Origin: Bacteroidota bacterium
GTDB lineage: Bacteria; Bacteroidota; Bacteroidia; Bacteroidales; P3
DNA: 64,000 nucleotides
Direction: 5' to 3'
NCBI GenBank assembly: GCA_017860255.1
Contig: JAFNAR010000005.1
Span: 18,808 to 82,807, forward strand
Shown here: one piece after another, positions 26,467-35,880 of the stretch
Position numbering within the stretch: position 1 is the first letter of the stretch
How the letters are laid out: every line of letters starts with the position of its first letter
Made by a program: the position numbers and the translations under genes
The notes under the pieces: model-generated
Database searches by the model: none
Seen by the model: only the letters and a program-made list of their open reading frames with translations
What the model was told of the DNA's origin: nothing

Positions 26467-27675
26467 CTACCTTCCGTGAGAAAGGAGCTCTTTATTTTTG
26501 GAGAGTAGAATGCTAAGAAGAATTAAAACTGCTCCTGTGCCCAAAAGAATAACTTCTATTGAAACAGCATCTGCAAGTGGTCCAAAAACTAACATTCCCA
26601 ATGGTACCATTGAACTTGAAATCATTGTAAGTATTCCAAATACTCGTCCCAAATATTCTTGCTCCACTTTCTCCTGAATTAGTACATTTGAATTGGTATG
26701 AAAGAGTGGAACGGCAATTCCCATTGTAAAGATGATAAATAAATATATCCAAAAGATTATGCTAAAACCCAAAGCAAAAGTTGTTATGGCTGTTAGAAAA
26801 CAAGCAAAAGCCATTGTATGGATTTTATTCTTAAAGACTTTAAAGTAACTGACAATAACACCTCCCAACATCATTCCAACTGAAAACACAACCTCAATGG
26901 CAGTCAGTCGCCAAACATCTCCTCCATAATTACGAGTAACCTGTAAAGGTGTTAAAAAAGAAACAGGTGCAATTAGAAAGAAAAAGAATATACAGAATAG
27001 AAAGAAATGTTTAATGTACTTATGTGCTTTAATGTATTTTAAACCTGCTTTCAAATCGGATAAATAGGTTGTGGCATTTCTGTCCAAAGCTTTTTTATGT
27101 GGAGGAATTTTTATGAAAACAAGTAAAGTGAAAACAGCAATAAGGGCAGTGAAAACATCAATAAAAAATATTGCTTCAATGCTTGCAACACTCAATAAAA
27201 AGGCACTAAACATTGGAGAGAGAAGCATCACAACTGAATGAATTGAGCTATTTATTCCATTAACTTTTATTAGCTTATCCTGAGGAACAAATTGTGGTAA
27301 AATGGCTCCAATGGCAGGAGTTTGCATTCCTGAACCTAATGATCTAATGGCTGATACAGCAAACAATAGCCAAATAAACTTATAGCCCATAAGAAATAAT
27401 ATTGCCAATATAAGAGTGGCAAAGGCTATAAAAGAATCCGATAGTGCAATAATTACCTTTCTGTTATATCTGTCAGCCACAACTCCACTAAATGGAGAAA
27501 GGAAGAAAGTTGGCAGAAAACCGCAAATTATGGATATAGTCATCATAACTCCTGATTTGGTTTCCAAGGTGATGTACCACATAATGGCAAACTGCACCAA
27601 AGTGGAACCAAACTGTGAAATTGCTTGACTGGTAAGAAAAAGAGTAGTCCTTTTAACCCAAGAATTATTATCCAT
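26467..27675 (-). CDS. MFS transporter (MefA/MFS_3-like exporter)
   Basis: From the ATG at 27675 this is a 402-residue membrane protein with about 12 hydrophobic segments. It shows the MFS loop 2-3 motif as GVVADRYNRKVIIALSD and a matching partial motif in the second half. The start MDNNSWVKRTTLFLTSQAISQFGSTLVQFAIMWY (WVKRTTLFLTSQ and GSTLVQFAIMWYI) resembles macrolide-type (Mef) and related efflux carriers. The TTG at 27702 is rejected because the promoter element overlaps it. The substrate is unknown. Confidence 0.82.
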   Translation of the reverse strand: MDNNSWVKRTTLFLTSQAISQFGSTLVQFAIMWYITLETKSGVMMTISIICGFLPTFFLSPFSGVVADRYNRKVIIALSDSFIAFATLILAILFLMGYKFIWLLFAVSAIRSLGSGMQTPAIGAILPQFVPQDKLIKVNGINSSIHSVVMLLSPMFSAFLLSVASIEAIFFIDVFTALIAVFTLLVFIKIPPHKKALDRNATTYLSDLKAGLKYIKAHKYIKHFFLFCIFFFFLIAPVSFLTPLQVTRNYGGDVWRLTAIEVVFSVGMMLGGVIVSYFKVFKNKIHTMAFACFLTAITTFALGFSIIFWIYLFIIFTMGIAVPLFHTNSNVLIQEKVEQEYLGRVFGILTMISSSMVPLGMLVFGPLADAVSIEVILLGTGAVLILLSILLSKNKELLSHGR

Positions 27676-27699
27676 AGTAAGTATTGTGAATTTGAGGAG

Positions 27700-27707
27700 C
27701 AAATTTA
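27700..27707 (-). promoter_or_regulatory. -7 promoter element TAAATTTG for the MFS gene
   Basis: On the minus strand TAAATTTG lies 24 bp before the ATG at 27675. A TTG occurs 17 bp further upstream. Confidence 0.6.
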
Positions 27708-27783
27708 AGACAATAATTTGAAATCAATGTTTTTTCTTTCTAAAAAGACTTATTTTTAAAATCCCTCTCAAACCAAAATTCTT

Positions 27784-27888
27784 AACTCCTTATTCTAATT
27801 TGCTAACTCCTTATTCTATTTTACTGAAATAAGGTTTTAATTTACTAACTCCTTACTTTAATTTTTTCTTTCTTTACTTTATTCTTGT
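27784..27888. repeat. 21-bp phased word/linker array, copy B
   Basis: Five contiguous 21-bp units are present. The words are AACTCCTTA, AACTCCTTA, GAAATAAGG, AACTCCTTA and CTTTCTTTA, each followed by a 12-nt linker such as TTCTATTTTACT or TTTTAATTTACT. The array lies between the divergent MFS and mutA promoters. Confidence 0.88.
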
Positions 27889-27950
27889 TTTATAAGCACA
27901 ATCAAAGAAATTGATTATTCAATAAATAAAATAGCAATTAATGTATTCAG

Positions 27951-27983
27951 TAGAGGCGTGATTGATTGCGCCTCTATTTTTTT
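27951..27983 (+). terminator. Orphan intrinsic terminator
   Basis: The arms TAGAGGCG and CGCCTCTA form an 8-bp stem followed by seven T. No plus-strand gene ends upstream: the MFS gene is divergent. It either ends a small transcript or blocks read-through from the array region into mutA. Confidence 0.65.
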
Positions 27984-28086
27984 ATATGATTTATATTGTT
28001 AGAAAATAAATGCTTTATTATTGGTATTAAATTAACGTTTTTATTATTTTCTAAAACAAAGATTAGGTTATATCTTGATTTCTTTT

Positions 28087-28094
28087 TAATTTTG
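28087..28094 (+). promoter_or_regulatory. -7 promoter element TAATTTTG for mutA
   Basis: TAATTTTG matches TAnnTTTG and lies 84 bp before the mutA ATG. The leader between them contains a 17-codon open frame (28119-28172) ending 6 bp before mutA. Confidence 0.6.
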
Positions 28095-28178
28095 CAAACT
28101 AAATTAAAGAAAATCAGAATGGCTAAAAATAGAATGTCTGATTGTTTGAAAAACAGAAAATTAAAAATATGAATAAAT

Positions 28179-29999
28179 ATGAAAAGCGATAAACTTTTTT
28201 CTGAGTTTCCTCCTGTTTCAACAGAGCAATGGGAAGAAGTAATAATGGCTGACCTTAAAGGTGGTGATTATGAAAAAAAATTGATATGGAAAACTATTGA
28301 AGGAATTGATGTTAGACCATATTACAGGGCAGAAAATATTAAGGATTTAAATATTGAACCAACTACAAAGAAAGATAATAATTGGGATATTCGTCAAGAT
28401 ATCTTTGAGTCAGATATTAAGTTAGCTAATCAAATAGCTCTTGAAGGATTGAAAAGAGGTGTTAATGCTATTGGCTTTGATGCTTCAAAGGTTCAATCTG
28501 ATAAGGATATGGAAGTTCTTCTTAATGGTATTGATTTAACTAAGGTTAAGGTTAATTTCTTTTTCGCAACTTGTTTCTTGGAACTTACTAAGAGATTTAT
28601 TGCTTATGTTAAAGCAAAATCAATTGACGGAACAAAGGTTTATGGTTCAATGAATTTTGATCCTTATATCTATTCTCTTTATTCTGGAAAATTATGCTGT
28701 TCTGATGATGAAATAGCTGAACAAGGTGCTCAAATTATTAATTTAATTAAAGAAAATATTCCAAATTTCGATGCTGTTACTGTTAATGGCCATTTATTCA
28801 ATAATGCTGGTGCTTCAATTGTTCAAGAATTGGCTTACACTCTTTCAGCAGCAAATGAATATCTTGCTAGTTTAACTGCAAAAGGAATTCCTGCTCATTC
28901 AGTTGGATATAGGACAGTTTTTGCTTTCGCAACAGGAAGTAACTACTTTATGGAAATTGCTAAAATTAGAGCTGCAAGAATTTTGTGGAAGAAAATTATG
29001 CAAGAGTATAATCCAAAATGTGATTCTGCTTATGATTTATTTATTGCAACTGAAAGTTCTTTCTATAACAAGACAATTTATGACCCATATGTAAATATGC
29101 TAAGAACAACAACTGAAACTATGTCTGCTGCAATTGCTGGTGCTGATTCAATTTCAGTTTATCCTTTTGATTGTGCATTTAAAGAAAGTGATGACTTCTC
29201 TCGTAGAATTGCTTCTAACCAACAAGTCCTTTTAAAAGAAGAATCTCATTTTGATAAGGTTGTTGACCCTTCTGCTGGTAGTTATTATATTGAAAATTTA
29301 ACTTCTTCTATTGCTTCTCATGCTTGGGATATTTTCAAACAAATTGAAGAAAAGGGTGGTTTCTTAAAAGCTATTAAGGAAGGTTACATTCAAGATGAGG
29401 TTAATAAAACTGCTCAAAAGAGATCAAAAGAAGTTGCAATGCGTAAGACAACAATTTTGGGAACAAATCAATATCCAAATCAAACCGAAGAAATGTCTTC
29501 AAAGATAGAATCAATTTGTCATGGTTACGAAAATCCAGCAAATGAAATTAAAACTTTGAATTGTGATCGTTTGGCTGAACCTTTCGAAAAATTAAGATTG
29601 GATGTTGAAAAATCAAGCAATAAACCAAAAGTATTCCTTTTAACTTATGGTAATTTAGCTATGCGTAAGGCAAGAGCTGGTTTTGCTTCTAATTTCTTTG
29701 CTGTTTCAGGATATCAAATTATTGATAACGCTGGATTTGATACAGTAGAAGCAGGAGCTAAGGCTGCTTTGGATTCAAAAGCTGAAATAGTTGTTTTATG
29801 TTCTTCTGATGAAGAATATGTTGATTTGGTTGCAGGAGTAACTCCTCTATTGAAGGGAAAAGTAAATCATATTGTTGTTGCTGGTAATCCAGTTGACCAA
29901 ATTGAAAACTTCAAAAATCAAGGAATTACTGATTTTATTAGCGTTAAAACTAATGCATTGGAATCACTTCAAAACTATAACAAATTATTGTTGAAGTAA
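28179..29999 (+). CDS. mutA: Methylmalonyl-CoA mutase small (beta) subunit
   Basis: In the heterodimeric enzyme this subunit supports the B12-dependent large subunit that interconverts succinyl-CoA and methylmalonyl-CoA in the propionate route. The 606-residue protein has the TIM-barrel mutase domain (FPPVSTEQWEEVI..., then TTTETMSAAIAGADSISVYPFD) and a C-terminal Rossmann domain (PKVFLLTYGNLAMRKARAGFASNFFAVSG). The DxHxxG cobalamin-binding motif is absent, as expected for MutA. The large subunit gene normally follows directly but does not: a terminator comes after 21 bp. It must be encoded elsewhere for this protein to work. Confidence 0.92.
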   Translation: MKSDKLFSEFPPVSTEQWEEVIMADLKGGDYEKKLIWKTIEGIDVRPYYRAENIKDLNIEPTTKKDNNWDIRQDIFESDIKLANQIALEGLKRGVNAIGFDASKVQSDKDMEVLLNGIDLTKVKVNFFFATCFLELTKRFIAYVKAKSIDGTKVYGSMNFDPYIYSLYSGKLCCSDDEIAEQGAQIINLIKENIPNFDAVTVNGHLFNNAGASIVQELAYTLSAANEYLASLTAKGIPAHSVGYRTVFAFATGSNYFMEIAKIRAARILWKKIMQEYNPKCDSAYDLFIATESSFYNKTIYDPYVNMLRTTTETMSAAIAGADSISVYPFDCAFKESDDFSRRIASNQQVLLKEESHFDKVVDPSAGSYYIENLTSSIASHAWDIFKQIEEKGGFLKAIKEGYIQDEVNKTAQKRSKEVAMRKTTILGTNQYPNQTEEMSSKIESICHGYENPANEIKTLNCDRLAEPFEKLRLDVEKSSNKPKVFLLTYGNLAMRKARAGFASNFFAVSGYQIIDNAGFDTVEAGAKAALDSKAEIVVLCSSDEEYVDLVAGVTPLLKGKVNHIVVAGNPVDQIENFKNQGITDFISVKTNALESLQNYNKLLLK

Positions 30000-30020
30000 T
30001 AATACTTTAATTTATATATG

Positions 30021-30047
30021 AAAGGGAGCTTATAGCTCCCTTTTTTT
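30021..30047 (+). terminator. Intrinsic terminator after mutA
   Basis: The hairpin AAAGGGAGCT-TAT-AGCTCCCTTT is followed by a T run, 21 bp after the mutA stop. Confidence 0.85.
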
Positions 30048-30118
30048 GTTTTGATTAATTATTACTGAAAAAGTATTCTCTAAGATAAATAGAGTTTCTC
30101 TTGTCGTTTATACAAAAT

Positions 30119-30144
30119 AAAAAAGGGAGCATTTGCTCCCTTTT
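30119..30144 (-). terminator. Intrinsic terminator for the response regulator gene
   Basis: The hairpin AAAAGGGAGCA-TT-TGCTCCCTTTT has a T run on the minus strand and lies 30 bp past the response regulator stop. Its stem nearly repeats the mutA terminator stem. Confidence 0.8.
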
Positions 30145-30173
30145 CTTTGTGTAAAGATAATTCTTAAATCAAA

Positions 30174-30899
30174 TTATTTACTCTTATGTACTGTAAGTTT
30201 AAAACCTACACCATGTTGATTTGCTAATTTAACTTCTGGATCATGCACTAAATATTTTCTAATCTTAGTGATGTAAACGTCCATGCTTCTTGCATTAAAG
30301 TAAGAATTGTTTTTCCATACCTTTTGAAGTATAACTGTTCTGTCAACAGTTTGATTCATACTTAAACAGAAAATATTTAAAAGTTCACTTTCTTTACCAG
30401 TTAAACGAATGTCTTCTGGTTGATTTTTGTCATTTCCTTTAAATGAAAGTAGATGACGGTTGAAATCGAAAGTGTAAAAATTTCCTATTTCAAAGATATT
30501 GTCTTCTGGACGAGTGCCAATTGAACGACGAGCTATTGCGCTAATTCTGCAAAGTACTTCTTCCATCGAGAAAGGTTTGCATACATAATCGTCTGCTCCA
30601 AGTTCAAAACCTCTAATTATATCTTCTGTTTCTTTATGTTTGTCAGAAACAAACATAATTGGGATTGTTGGGTCTAAATCTCTGATCTTGTCTGCTACAT
30701 CAAAACCATCAGTTAAGTCTAAGGATGTTTCCAGAATCACAAAATCAATTTCCTCAGAAGAATAAGCTTTAATTGCTGCTTGTCCATCGGTTACTAATCT
30801 TACGTTAAACTCATTCTTTTCAAGAAAGGTTTTTACTATTGGTCCAAGGTTCAAATCCCCTTCTGCCAATAGGATTGTTAATTTTCTCATTTTACTCAT
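30174..30899 (-). CDS. RprY-like OmpR-family response regulator lacking the phospho-acceptor Asp
   Basis: The 241-residue protein has a receiver domain (about 6-125) and a winged-helix DNA-binding domain (about 140-238). The last segment, YFNARSMDVYITKIRKYL, is typical of the RprY regulators of Bacteroidota. The residue at the phosphorylation position is Glu57 (DFVILETSLD, codon GAA), not Asp. One of the acidic-pocket residues is Gly14 (LLAEGDLN in place of an EDD-like motif). Ser85 and Lys108 (VCKPF) of the switch are kept. I infer phosphorylation-independent or constitutively active-like behaviour. No sensor kinase gene is adjacent, and the regulon is unknown. Confidence 0.85.
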   Translation of the reverse strand: MSKMRKLTILLAEGDLNLGPIVKTFLEKNEFNVRLVTDGQAAIKAYSSEEIDFVILETSLDLTDGFDVADKIRDLDPTIPIMFVSDKHKETEDIIRGFELGADDYVCKPFSMEEVLCRISAIARRSIGTRPEDNIFEIGNFYTFDFNRHLLSFKGNDKNQPEDIRLTGKESELLNIFCLSMNQTVDRTVILQKVWKNNSYFNARSMDVYITKIRKYLVHDPEVKLANQHGVGFKLTVHKSK

Positions 30900-30933
30900 T
30901 TTTTTTCAATGTTTGTTTGTTTATTATGCTTTT

Positions 30934-32658
30934 TTAATCTACGAGTCTAAATAATTTACTCCACCTAATCTTATTAAACCATTTTTTATCTTTATTTAGA
31001 CTTAACCATACAAATGAGGCTTTACCTACAATATGGTCTTCTGGAACAAATCCCCAAAATCTACTATCTGCTGAATTATGTCTATTGTCACCCATCATCC
31101 AATAGTAATCCATTTTAAATGTATATGTTTTGGTTTCTTTCCCATTAATAAATACTTTACCTCCTTTTTGTTCCAATGTATTCTTTTCAAATGCAGTTAT
31201 TGCTCTTTTGTATAAAGAAATATTTTTAGAGGTAAGTGTAACAGTCATTCCTTTCTTAGGAATTAAAACAGGTCCATAATTGTCAACATTCCAATCCAAA
31301 CTTTCTTCATAAGGGAATAGATTTTTTTCTTTATAGCCTTTAATGCTTATAACAGGTGTTATGGATTTTACATAAGGGAATTTCTTAATTTTTTGAATTA
31401 ATTCATTTGAAAGAGGTAGTGTTGGGTAATTAATTGCACTACTAATTTCATTGCTGTCAACTCCAACCATTTTCAATGCCTGTGCTTTGTCCACTAATTC
31501 AGGGTGGAAAATAATCTTACAAGGCAGTTTATTGAAAGCTGAATAGGATTTTCCTTTGCTGTTTAATGGTTGAACATCTAAAACATAAGGTGTAATTGAA
31601 AGGTTTTCAATTTGTGGTTTTGTCAAATTAATATAGTAGGAGAGATACATCATATCCATATCTTCCTTAGAAACTCCAATATTTAGCAATTCTTTTTCAT
31701 TTAAAGAAGCTCCATTTTCTGTTTCTATTTTATATGTTATTTGATAATCTTTTGGACTTTCAATAGGTTTTCCATTAATATGTACAATTCTATTTTCTAT
31801 TGAAACTGTTTCACCAGGAAGTCCAATACAACGTTTGATGAAATTTTCTCTTTTATCAACAGGTCGAGTTATAATTTGTCCAAATTCTTGTGGAGAATTC
31901 CAAACTCTATCCATGCCATATTTTCTAACTAAGCTATAATAACTATCTGCACTTTGATAGGCAGTTGAAAGAGTATCTCCATCTGGGAAATTAAACACAA
32001 CTGCATCATTTCTCTTAACTTTGCCAAGCCCTGGGAAACGATGATAATCCAAATTTATCCATTCAACGTATGACTTGATGTTTAAAAGAGGAATTGTGTG
32101 GTGAACCAAAGGAAATGCAATAGGTGTGTTCGGAACTCTCGGTCCATAAGCAACCTTACTTACAAATAGATAGTCTCCAACAAGTAGAGATTTTTCCATT
32201 GAGGATGTGGGAATGGTGTAGGCTTCAAAGCCAAACATTCTAATAACTGATGCTGCAATTATTGCAAATAAAATAGCATCTGCCCATTCTCTAACTGATG
32301 AATTTTTAATTTTTGGTAATTCAGAAGGGTGGGTGTAGTTTTCTTTCTTTGAAAATCCAAGCCAAGGCAAGATAACAAAAGGAAATAAAACTCCTGCAAT
32401 CTGAATTAAAAGTCCATTTTTGCGGAAGCACTTCATTATTTCTATAATGATTAGCATCGCAACAAATATATTTATAAAAGGAATTAGACAATAAATAAAC
32501 CACCAAAACTTTTTATTTATAATTTTTACAGCATACCAAACGTTAAGAATAGGAATTATGCTATACCAACCTTTAATTCCTGCTTTAATAAATACTTCCC
32601 AAAGCCCGATAACGGTAAGAATAGTAGTAATAATGATGATAATTGCGTATATACTCAT
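30934..32658 (-). CDS. lepB: Signal peptidase I with N-terminal membrane extension
   Basis: LepB removes signal peptides from exported proteins at the inner membrane. From the ATG at 32658 it has 574 residues, longer than the enterobacterial enzyme. An N-terminal DUF5684-like block of three or four hydrophobic segments (1-100) precedes the S26 protease domain. Catalytic Ser153 lies in [11 protein letters not shown], Lys275 in [13 protein letters not shown], and the C-terminal [23 protein letters not shown] box is present (split as [14 protein letters not shown]). A ~150-residue insertion separates the Lys region from that box. The TTG-started extension to 32736 is rejected because it overlaps ctp. 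Confidence 0.9.
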   Translation of the reverse strand: MSIYAIIIIITTILTVIGLWEVFIKAGIKGWYSIIPILNVWYAVKIINKKFWWFIYCLIPFINIFVAMLIIIEIMKCFRKNGLLIQIAGVLFPFVILPWLGFSKKENYTHPSELPKIKNSSVREWADAILFAIIAASVIRMFGFEAYTIPTSSMEKSLLVGDYLFVSKVAYGPRVPNTPIAFPLVHHTIPLLNIKSYVEWINLDYHRFPGLGKVKRNDAVVFNFPDGDTLSTAYQSADSYYSLVRKYGMDRVWNSPQEFGQIITRPVDKRENFIKRCIGLPGETVSIENRIVHINGKPIESPKDYQITYKIETENGASLNEKELLNIGVSKEDMDMMYLSYYINLTKPQIENLSITPYVLDVQPLNSKGKSYSAFNKLPCKIIFHPELVDKAQALKMVGVDSNEISSAINYPTLPLSNELIQKIKKFPYVKSITPVISIKGYKEKNLFPYEESLDWNVDNYGPVLIPKKGMTVTLTSKNISLYKRAITAFEKNTLEQKGGKVFINGKETKTYTFKMDYYWMMGDNRHNSADSRFWGFVPEDHIVGKASFVWLSLNKDKKWFNKIRWSKLFRLVD

Positions 32659-32678
32659 TGATTTATTAATTAAATTAC

Positions 32679-32686
32679 TAATTTTG
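32679..32686 (+). promoter_or_regulatory. -7 promoter element TAATTTTG for the S41 protease
   Basis: TAATTTTG matches TAnnTTTG, 42 bp before the protease ATG, within the divergent region shared with lepB. Confidence 0.55.
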
Positions 32687-32727
32687 CAATTCAAATTACA
32701 AAACGTTTGCAAAAATAATATTATTGT

Positions 32728-34494
32728 ATGAAACAAACAATTTTTTCTTTATTTTTTATAATTTCGATTTTCGTAAATGCACAAAGCATTGATAGAAACG
32801 AGCTTCTGGCAACTGACAATAAAATGTCATTTACATTAAATATGATTAGATATTACTATGCGGAAAAACCCGATATGAAAAAAATTGTGGAAAAGGGTAT
32901 AGTAAATATGCTAAAAGAATTGGATCCACATTCCGTTTATATTTCGAAAGAAGATGTGGACAAAATGAATGAACCTTTGGTTGGAAACTTCGATGGAGTT
33001 GGTGTTTCATTCCAAATTTTGAAAGACACAATTTATGTTGTGGATGTTATTAGAGGTGGTCCTTCTGAAAAGGTGGGTATGTTGCCAGGAGATAAAATAA
33101 TTAAGGTTGATGATAATATTGCAACTGGTGACACAATCAAAACTGATTGGGTTTTTAAACATCTTAGAGGAGTTAAAGGAACTAAGGTTAAAGTAACCGT
33201 TGAAAGAAAAGGAAGAAAAGAACCAATAGTATTTGATATTATTAGAGATAAGATACCAATCACAAGTGTTGACACATGGTTTATGCTTGATAAAACTCTT
33301 GGTTATATCCGTTTGGATAGATTTGCTCAAAACTCACAGGAAGAAGTCGTTAATGCCATAAAAGATTTGAAAAGCAAAGGAATGAAAGAACTAATCTTTG
33401 ACCTTAGAGGAAATGGAGGGGGATATCTTGATGTTGCTTTCAAATTGGGTGATGAGTTTTTGGATGATGAAAAACTAATAGTTTATACAGAAGGAGTTTC
33501 TTCACCACGATATGATTTCAAAAGCCAGTCAAAAGGGGAATTTGAAAAAGGAAAACTTATAATATTAATTGATGAATCATCTGCCTCTGCAAGTGAAATT
33601 GTAACTGGTGCCATTCAAGATTGGGATAGAGGAGTGGTTATTGGAAGAAGAAGTTTTGGAAAGGGATTGGTTCAAAGACCTTTCAATTTGCCTGATGGTT
33701 CTCAAATACGTTTAACTACTTCACGTTACTTTACACCAAGTGGTCGTTGTATTCAAAAACCATGGGATGATGGATTAGACTCCTACTATAACGACTATAT
33801 GAAACGCTATCAACACAAAGAATTAATAACTCCTGATTCAATTAAATTTCCTGATTCACTAAAATATTCAACTTCAAATGGAAGAGTTGTTTATGGTGGA
33901 GGAGGAATTATGCCAGACGTGTTTGTCCCAATTGACACTTCAAGAGCATCAGACTATTTAATAAATCTTCGTTCAAAAGGAATTTTCAATGACTTCACAA
34001 TGCAATGGGTAGATGATCACAGAACTGAATTTTTAAAACAAAATCCAAGCTTTGATGACTTTAACAAAGCATATCCTTCATTAAATTTAATGAAAGAATT
34101 TACTGCCTATGCACAAAAAGAAGGAGTGGAACATAATGAAATTAAAAAAGAATGGGTTAATCAAATGGTTGGTGAATATCTTTTTGAACAAGTGAAAGAC
34201 ACAACCAAACCAAACTATACATCTTATCAAATTTATGCAAATGAACTTTTAAATAATCCTGAGTTATTAAAAACAATTGTAGAGAAAGCACAAAATGAAG
34301 ATAAGAAAATGGCAGAGATGATGAAAAAGTCAGATGTTTATATCGAGGCTACTCTAAAAGCAATGATAGCAAGAAACCTTTATGGAGTTAATTATTACTA
34401 TCAATCAATAAAAGACACTGATGAAGGCTTACAAAAAGCTATTTCAATAATTAAAGACGATAAGGTTTATAATAATCTATTGAAGAAAAAATAA
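32728..34494 (+). CDS. S41 family C-terminal processing peptidase
   Basis: Ctp/Prc proteases trim or degrade periplasmic proteins at their C-termini. The 588-residue protein has a signal peptide ending VNAQ, a PDZ domain (about 85-170; [18 protein letters not shown]), and the S41 fold with [12 protein letters not shown]. The Ser/Lys dyad is Ser287 ([10 protein letters not shown]) and Lys312 ([10 protein letters not shown]). A C-terminal helical region of about 170 residues completes it. It is divergent from lepB, so two envelope-protein processing enzymes share an upstream region. Confidence 0.92.
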   Translation: MKQTIFSLFFIISIFVNAQSIDRNELLATDNKMSFTLNMIRYYYAEKPDMKKIVEKGIVNMLKELDPHSVYISKEDVDKMNEPLVGNFDGVGVSFQILKDTIYVVDVIRGGPSEKVGMLPGDKIIKVDDNIATGDTIKTDWVFKHLRGVKGTKVKVTVERKGRKEPIVFDIIRDKIPITSVDTWFMLDKTLGYIRLDRFAQNSQEEVVNAIKDLKSKGMKELIFDLRGNGGGYLDVAFKLGDEFLDDEKLIVYTEGVSSPRYDFKSQSKGEFEKGKLIILIDESSASASEIVTGAIQDWDRGVVIGRRSFGKGLVQRPFNLPDGSQIRLTTSRYFTPSGRCIQKPWDDGLDSYYNDYMKRYQHKELITPDSIKFPDSLKYSTSNGRVVYGGGGIMPDVFVPIDTSRASDYLINLRSKGIFNDFTMQWVDDHRTEFLKQNPSFDDFNKAYPSLNLMKEFTAYAQKEGVEHNEIKKEWVNQMVGEYLFEQVKDTTKPNYTSYQIYANELLNNPELLKTIVEKAQNEDKKMAEMMKKSDVYIEATLKAMIARNLYGVNYYYQSIKDTDEGLQKAISIIKDDKVYNNLLKKK

Positions 34495-34558
34495 GTTAAA
34501 AGCTTAATTCTAAAATAAAAAATAATAAGAATTATATCTATAATTGAAATAAATTTTG

Positions 34559-34566
34559 TATCTTTG
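34559..34566 (+). promoter_or_regulatory. -7 promoter element TATCTTTG with no ORF directly downstream
   Basis: TATCTTTG is followed by about 75 bp without an open frame and then by strong hairpins (34640-34680). A short non-coding transcript is possible. A second promoter at 34835 serves the next gene. Confidence 0.5.
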
Positions 34567-34639
34567 AAAAACTAAACTCTATTTATATATGTAGGAGTTT
34601 TTCGCAAACTGACTAATTACAGAAATTCTTAAAAATAAA

Positions 34640-34783
34640 AAGATGCACGTCTTTACACCCAAAAGATGTGCATCTTTTCTTATTAAAGATGTGCATCTTT
34701 CCAAAATATAACCTTGTTTCAGTAAAATAAAACCTTATTCTAATAAAATAAAACCTTGTTTCAGTAAATTAAAACAGCGTTTC
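34640..34783. repeat. 21-bp phased word/linker array, copy C (minus orientation)
   Basis: On the minus strand the words are GAAACGCTG, GAAACAAGG, AGAATAAGG and GAAACAAGG with linkers such as TTTTAATTTACT, exactly 21 bp apart. They are followed by units carrying GATGCAC, GATGCAC and its inverse GTGCATC at spacing near 23 bp. The last part forms an 11-bp hairpin stem (AAAAGATGCAC / GTGCATCTTTT). Confidence 0.82.
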
Positions 34784-34834
34784 ATTTAGAATTAATCATT
34801 AAAGAAATTTCTTGCATTTATTTTGTGTTTATAT

Positions 34835-34842
34835 TATCTTTG
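34835..34842 (+). promoter_or_regulatory. -7 promoter element TATCTTTG with leader hairpin
   Basis: TATCTTTG lies 62 bp before the ATG at 34904. The leader contains a 6-bp hairpin, AAGTGC-GGTGTCA-GCACTT (34871-34889), not followed by a T run. Confidence 0.6.
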
Positions 34843-34903
34843 CTTTTAATTACATTTTGTAATTAATTAAAAGTGCGGTGTCAGCACTTGAAACTCCGAC
34901 ATT

Positions 34904-35819
34904 ATGGATATGAAAAATATTATCTTTTTTATCCTATTTCTATTTACATATACTTTTTCATTTTCTCAGGCTCAAATTCCTAATTCAAGTTTTGAGAATT
35001 GGTCAGAAGTTAATGGGTGTTACGAATTAGATAATTGGTACTCATTTAATATTCTTTCAACCCAATATCCTCAAATGGGTACCCTTAGAAGCACAGATGC
35101 ATACGATGGTAATTACTCTTTAAGATTAGTGTCTTCTCCCATTGATATACCTGATTATAATCTTTATGACACTCTTAGGTAGTTTGTCTTTGGTTGATGG
35201 TCCACATGATGGGGATAGCTATACAGATAGACCAAATTATTGTTCCTTCTATTTTAAATACTATCCTTCAACATTGGCTCCTGAAATAATTGATACTGCG
35301 TATTTCTTTATCAAATTTGATAAACAAGGTAATAATGTAGGCTATGCACATTGGTTATATGCAGGAGCAGAAGTAAATACATGGACAAAGGTTACTCTAA
35401 GCATAAATTATTATAATAATGAAACACCTGATTCTGTTTTTGTTAATTTTACTTCAAGTTTAAATAGGTTTGTTAAAAGTCATGAAAGTGTGTCAGTGCA
35501 TTTCTTAAATGCTATTGGAAATGAGTTAAGAGTGGATAAATTAGAATTATTTAATCAAGTTGCTTTGCCAGAAGAGGCAGAAAACATAAATGAGATTTCA
35601 ATTTATCCTAATCCTTGCAAAGAAGATCTGAATTTGATTTTCAATAACAATAACCCTGAAAACCTGATTTACTCAATATACGATGTAACAGGAAAGAAAA
35701 TTAAGGGTGATGCTGTTAGAGATACAAAAATCAGCACAAGAGATCTTAATTCAGGTTTCTATATTTTGGAATTAACCAAAAATGGATACTCCGTAAGACA
35801 AAAGTTTATAGTTAAATAG
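34904..35819 (+). pseudogene. Frameshifted secreted protein: PCMD-like domain plus T9SS type A sorting domain
   Basis: Two overlapping frames make one gene. Frame one (34904-35182) has a signal peptide and IPNSSFENWSEVNGCYELDNWYSF, typical of PCMD/carbohydrate-binding-like domains, and stops at TAG. The frame one base further on continues the domain (SLSLVDGPHDGDSYTDRP, YCSFYFKYYPS) to 35819. It ends with a complete type IX sorting domain (ISIYPNPCKEDLNL ... DLNSGFYILELTKNGYSVRQKFIVK, split as LNSGFYILEL). The shift lies near 35142-35182. A real mutation or a sequencing error are both possible. There is no heptamer slippery site obvious enough to claim programmed shifting. Confidence 0.75.
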
Positions 35820-35880
35820 ACACAGTAAATTTTTCTCAATATATATGTTCTAATGATAATCTTTATTTGTCAATAGAATA

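Noticed and set aside
28179..29999. Complete, self-sufficient methylmalonyl-CoA mutase
   Set aside because: The cobalamin-binding DxHxxG motif is missing and the sequence reads as the non-catalytic small subunit.
34904..35819. Programmed ribosomal frameshift in the T9SS cargo gene
   Set aside because: No clear slippery heptamer or strong downstream structure was found at the junction. Mutation or sequencing error is simpler.
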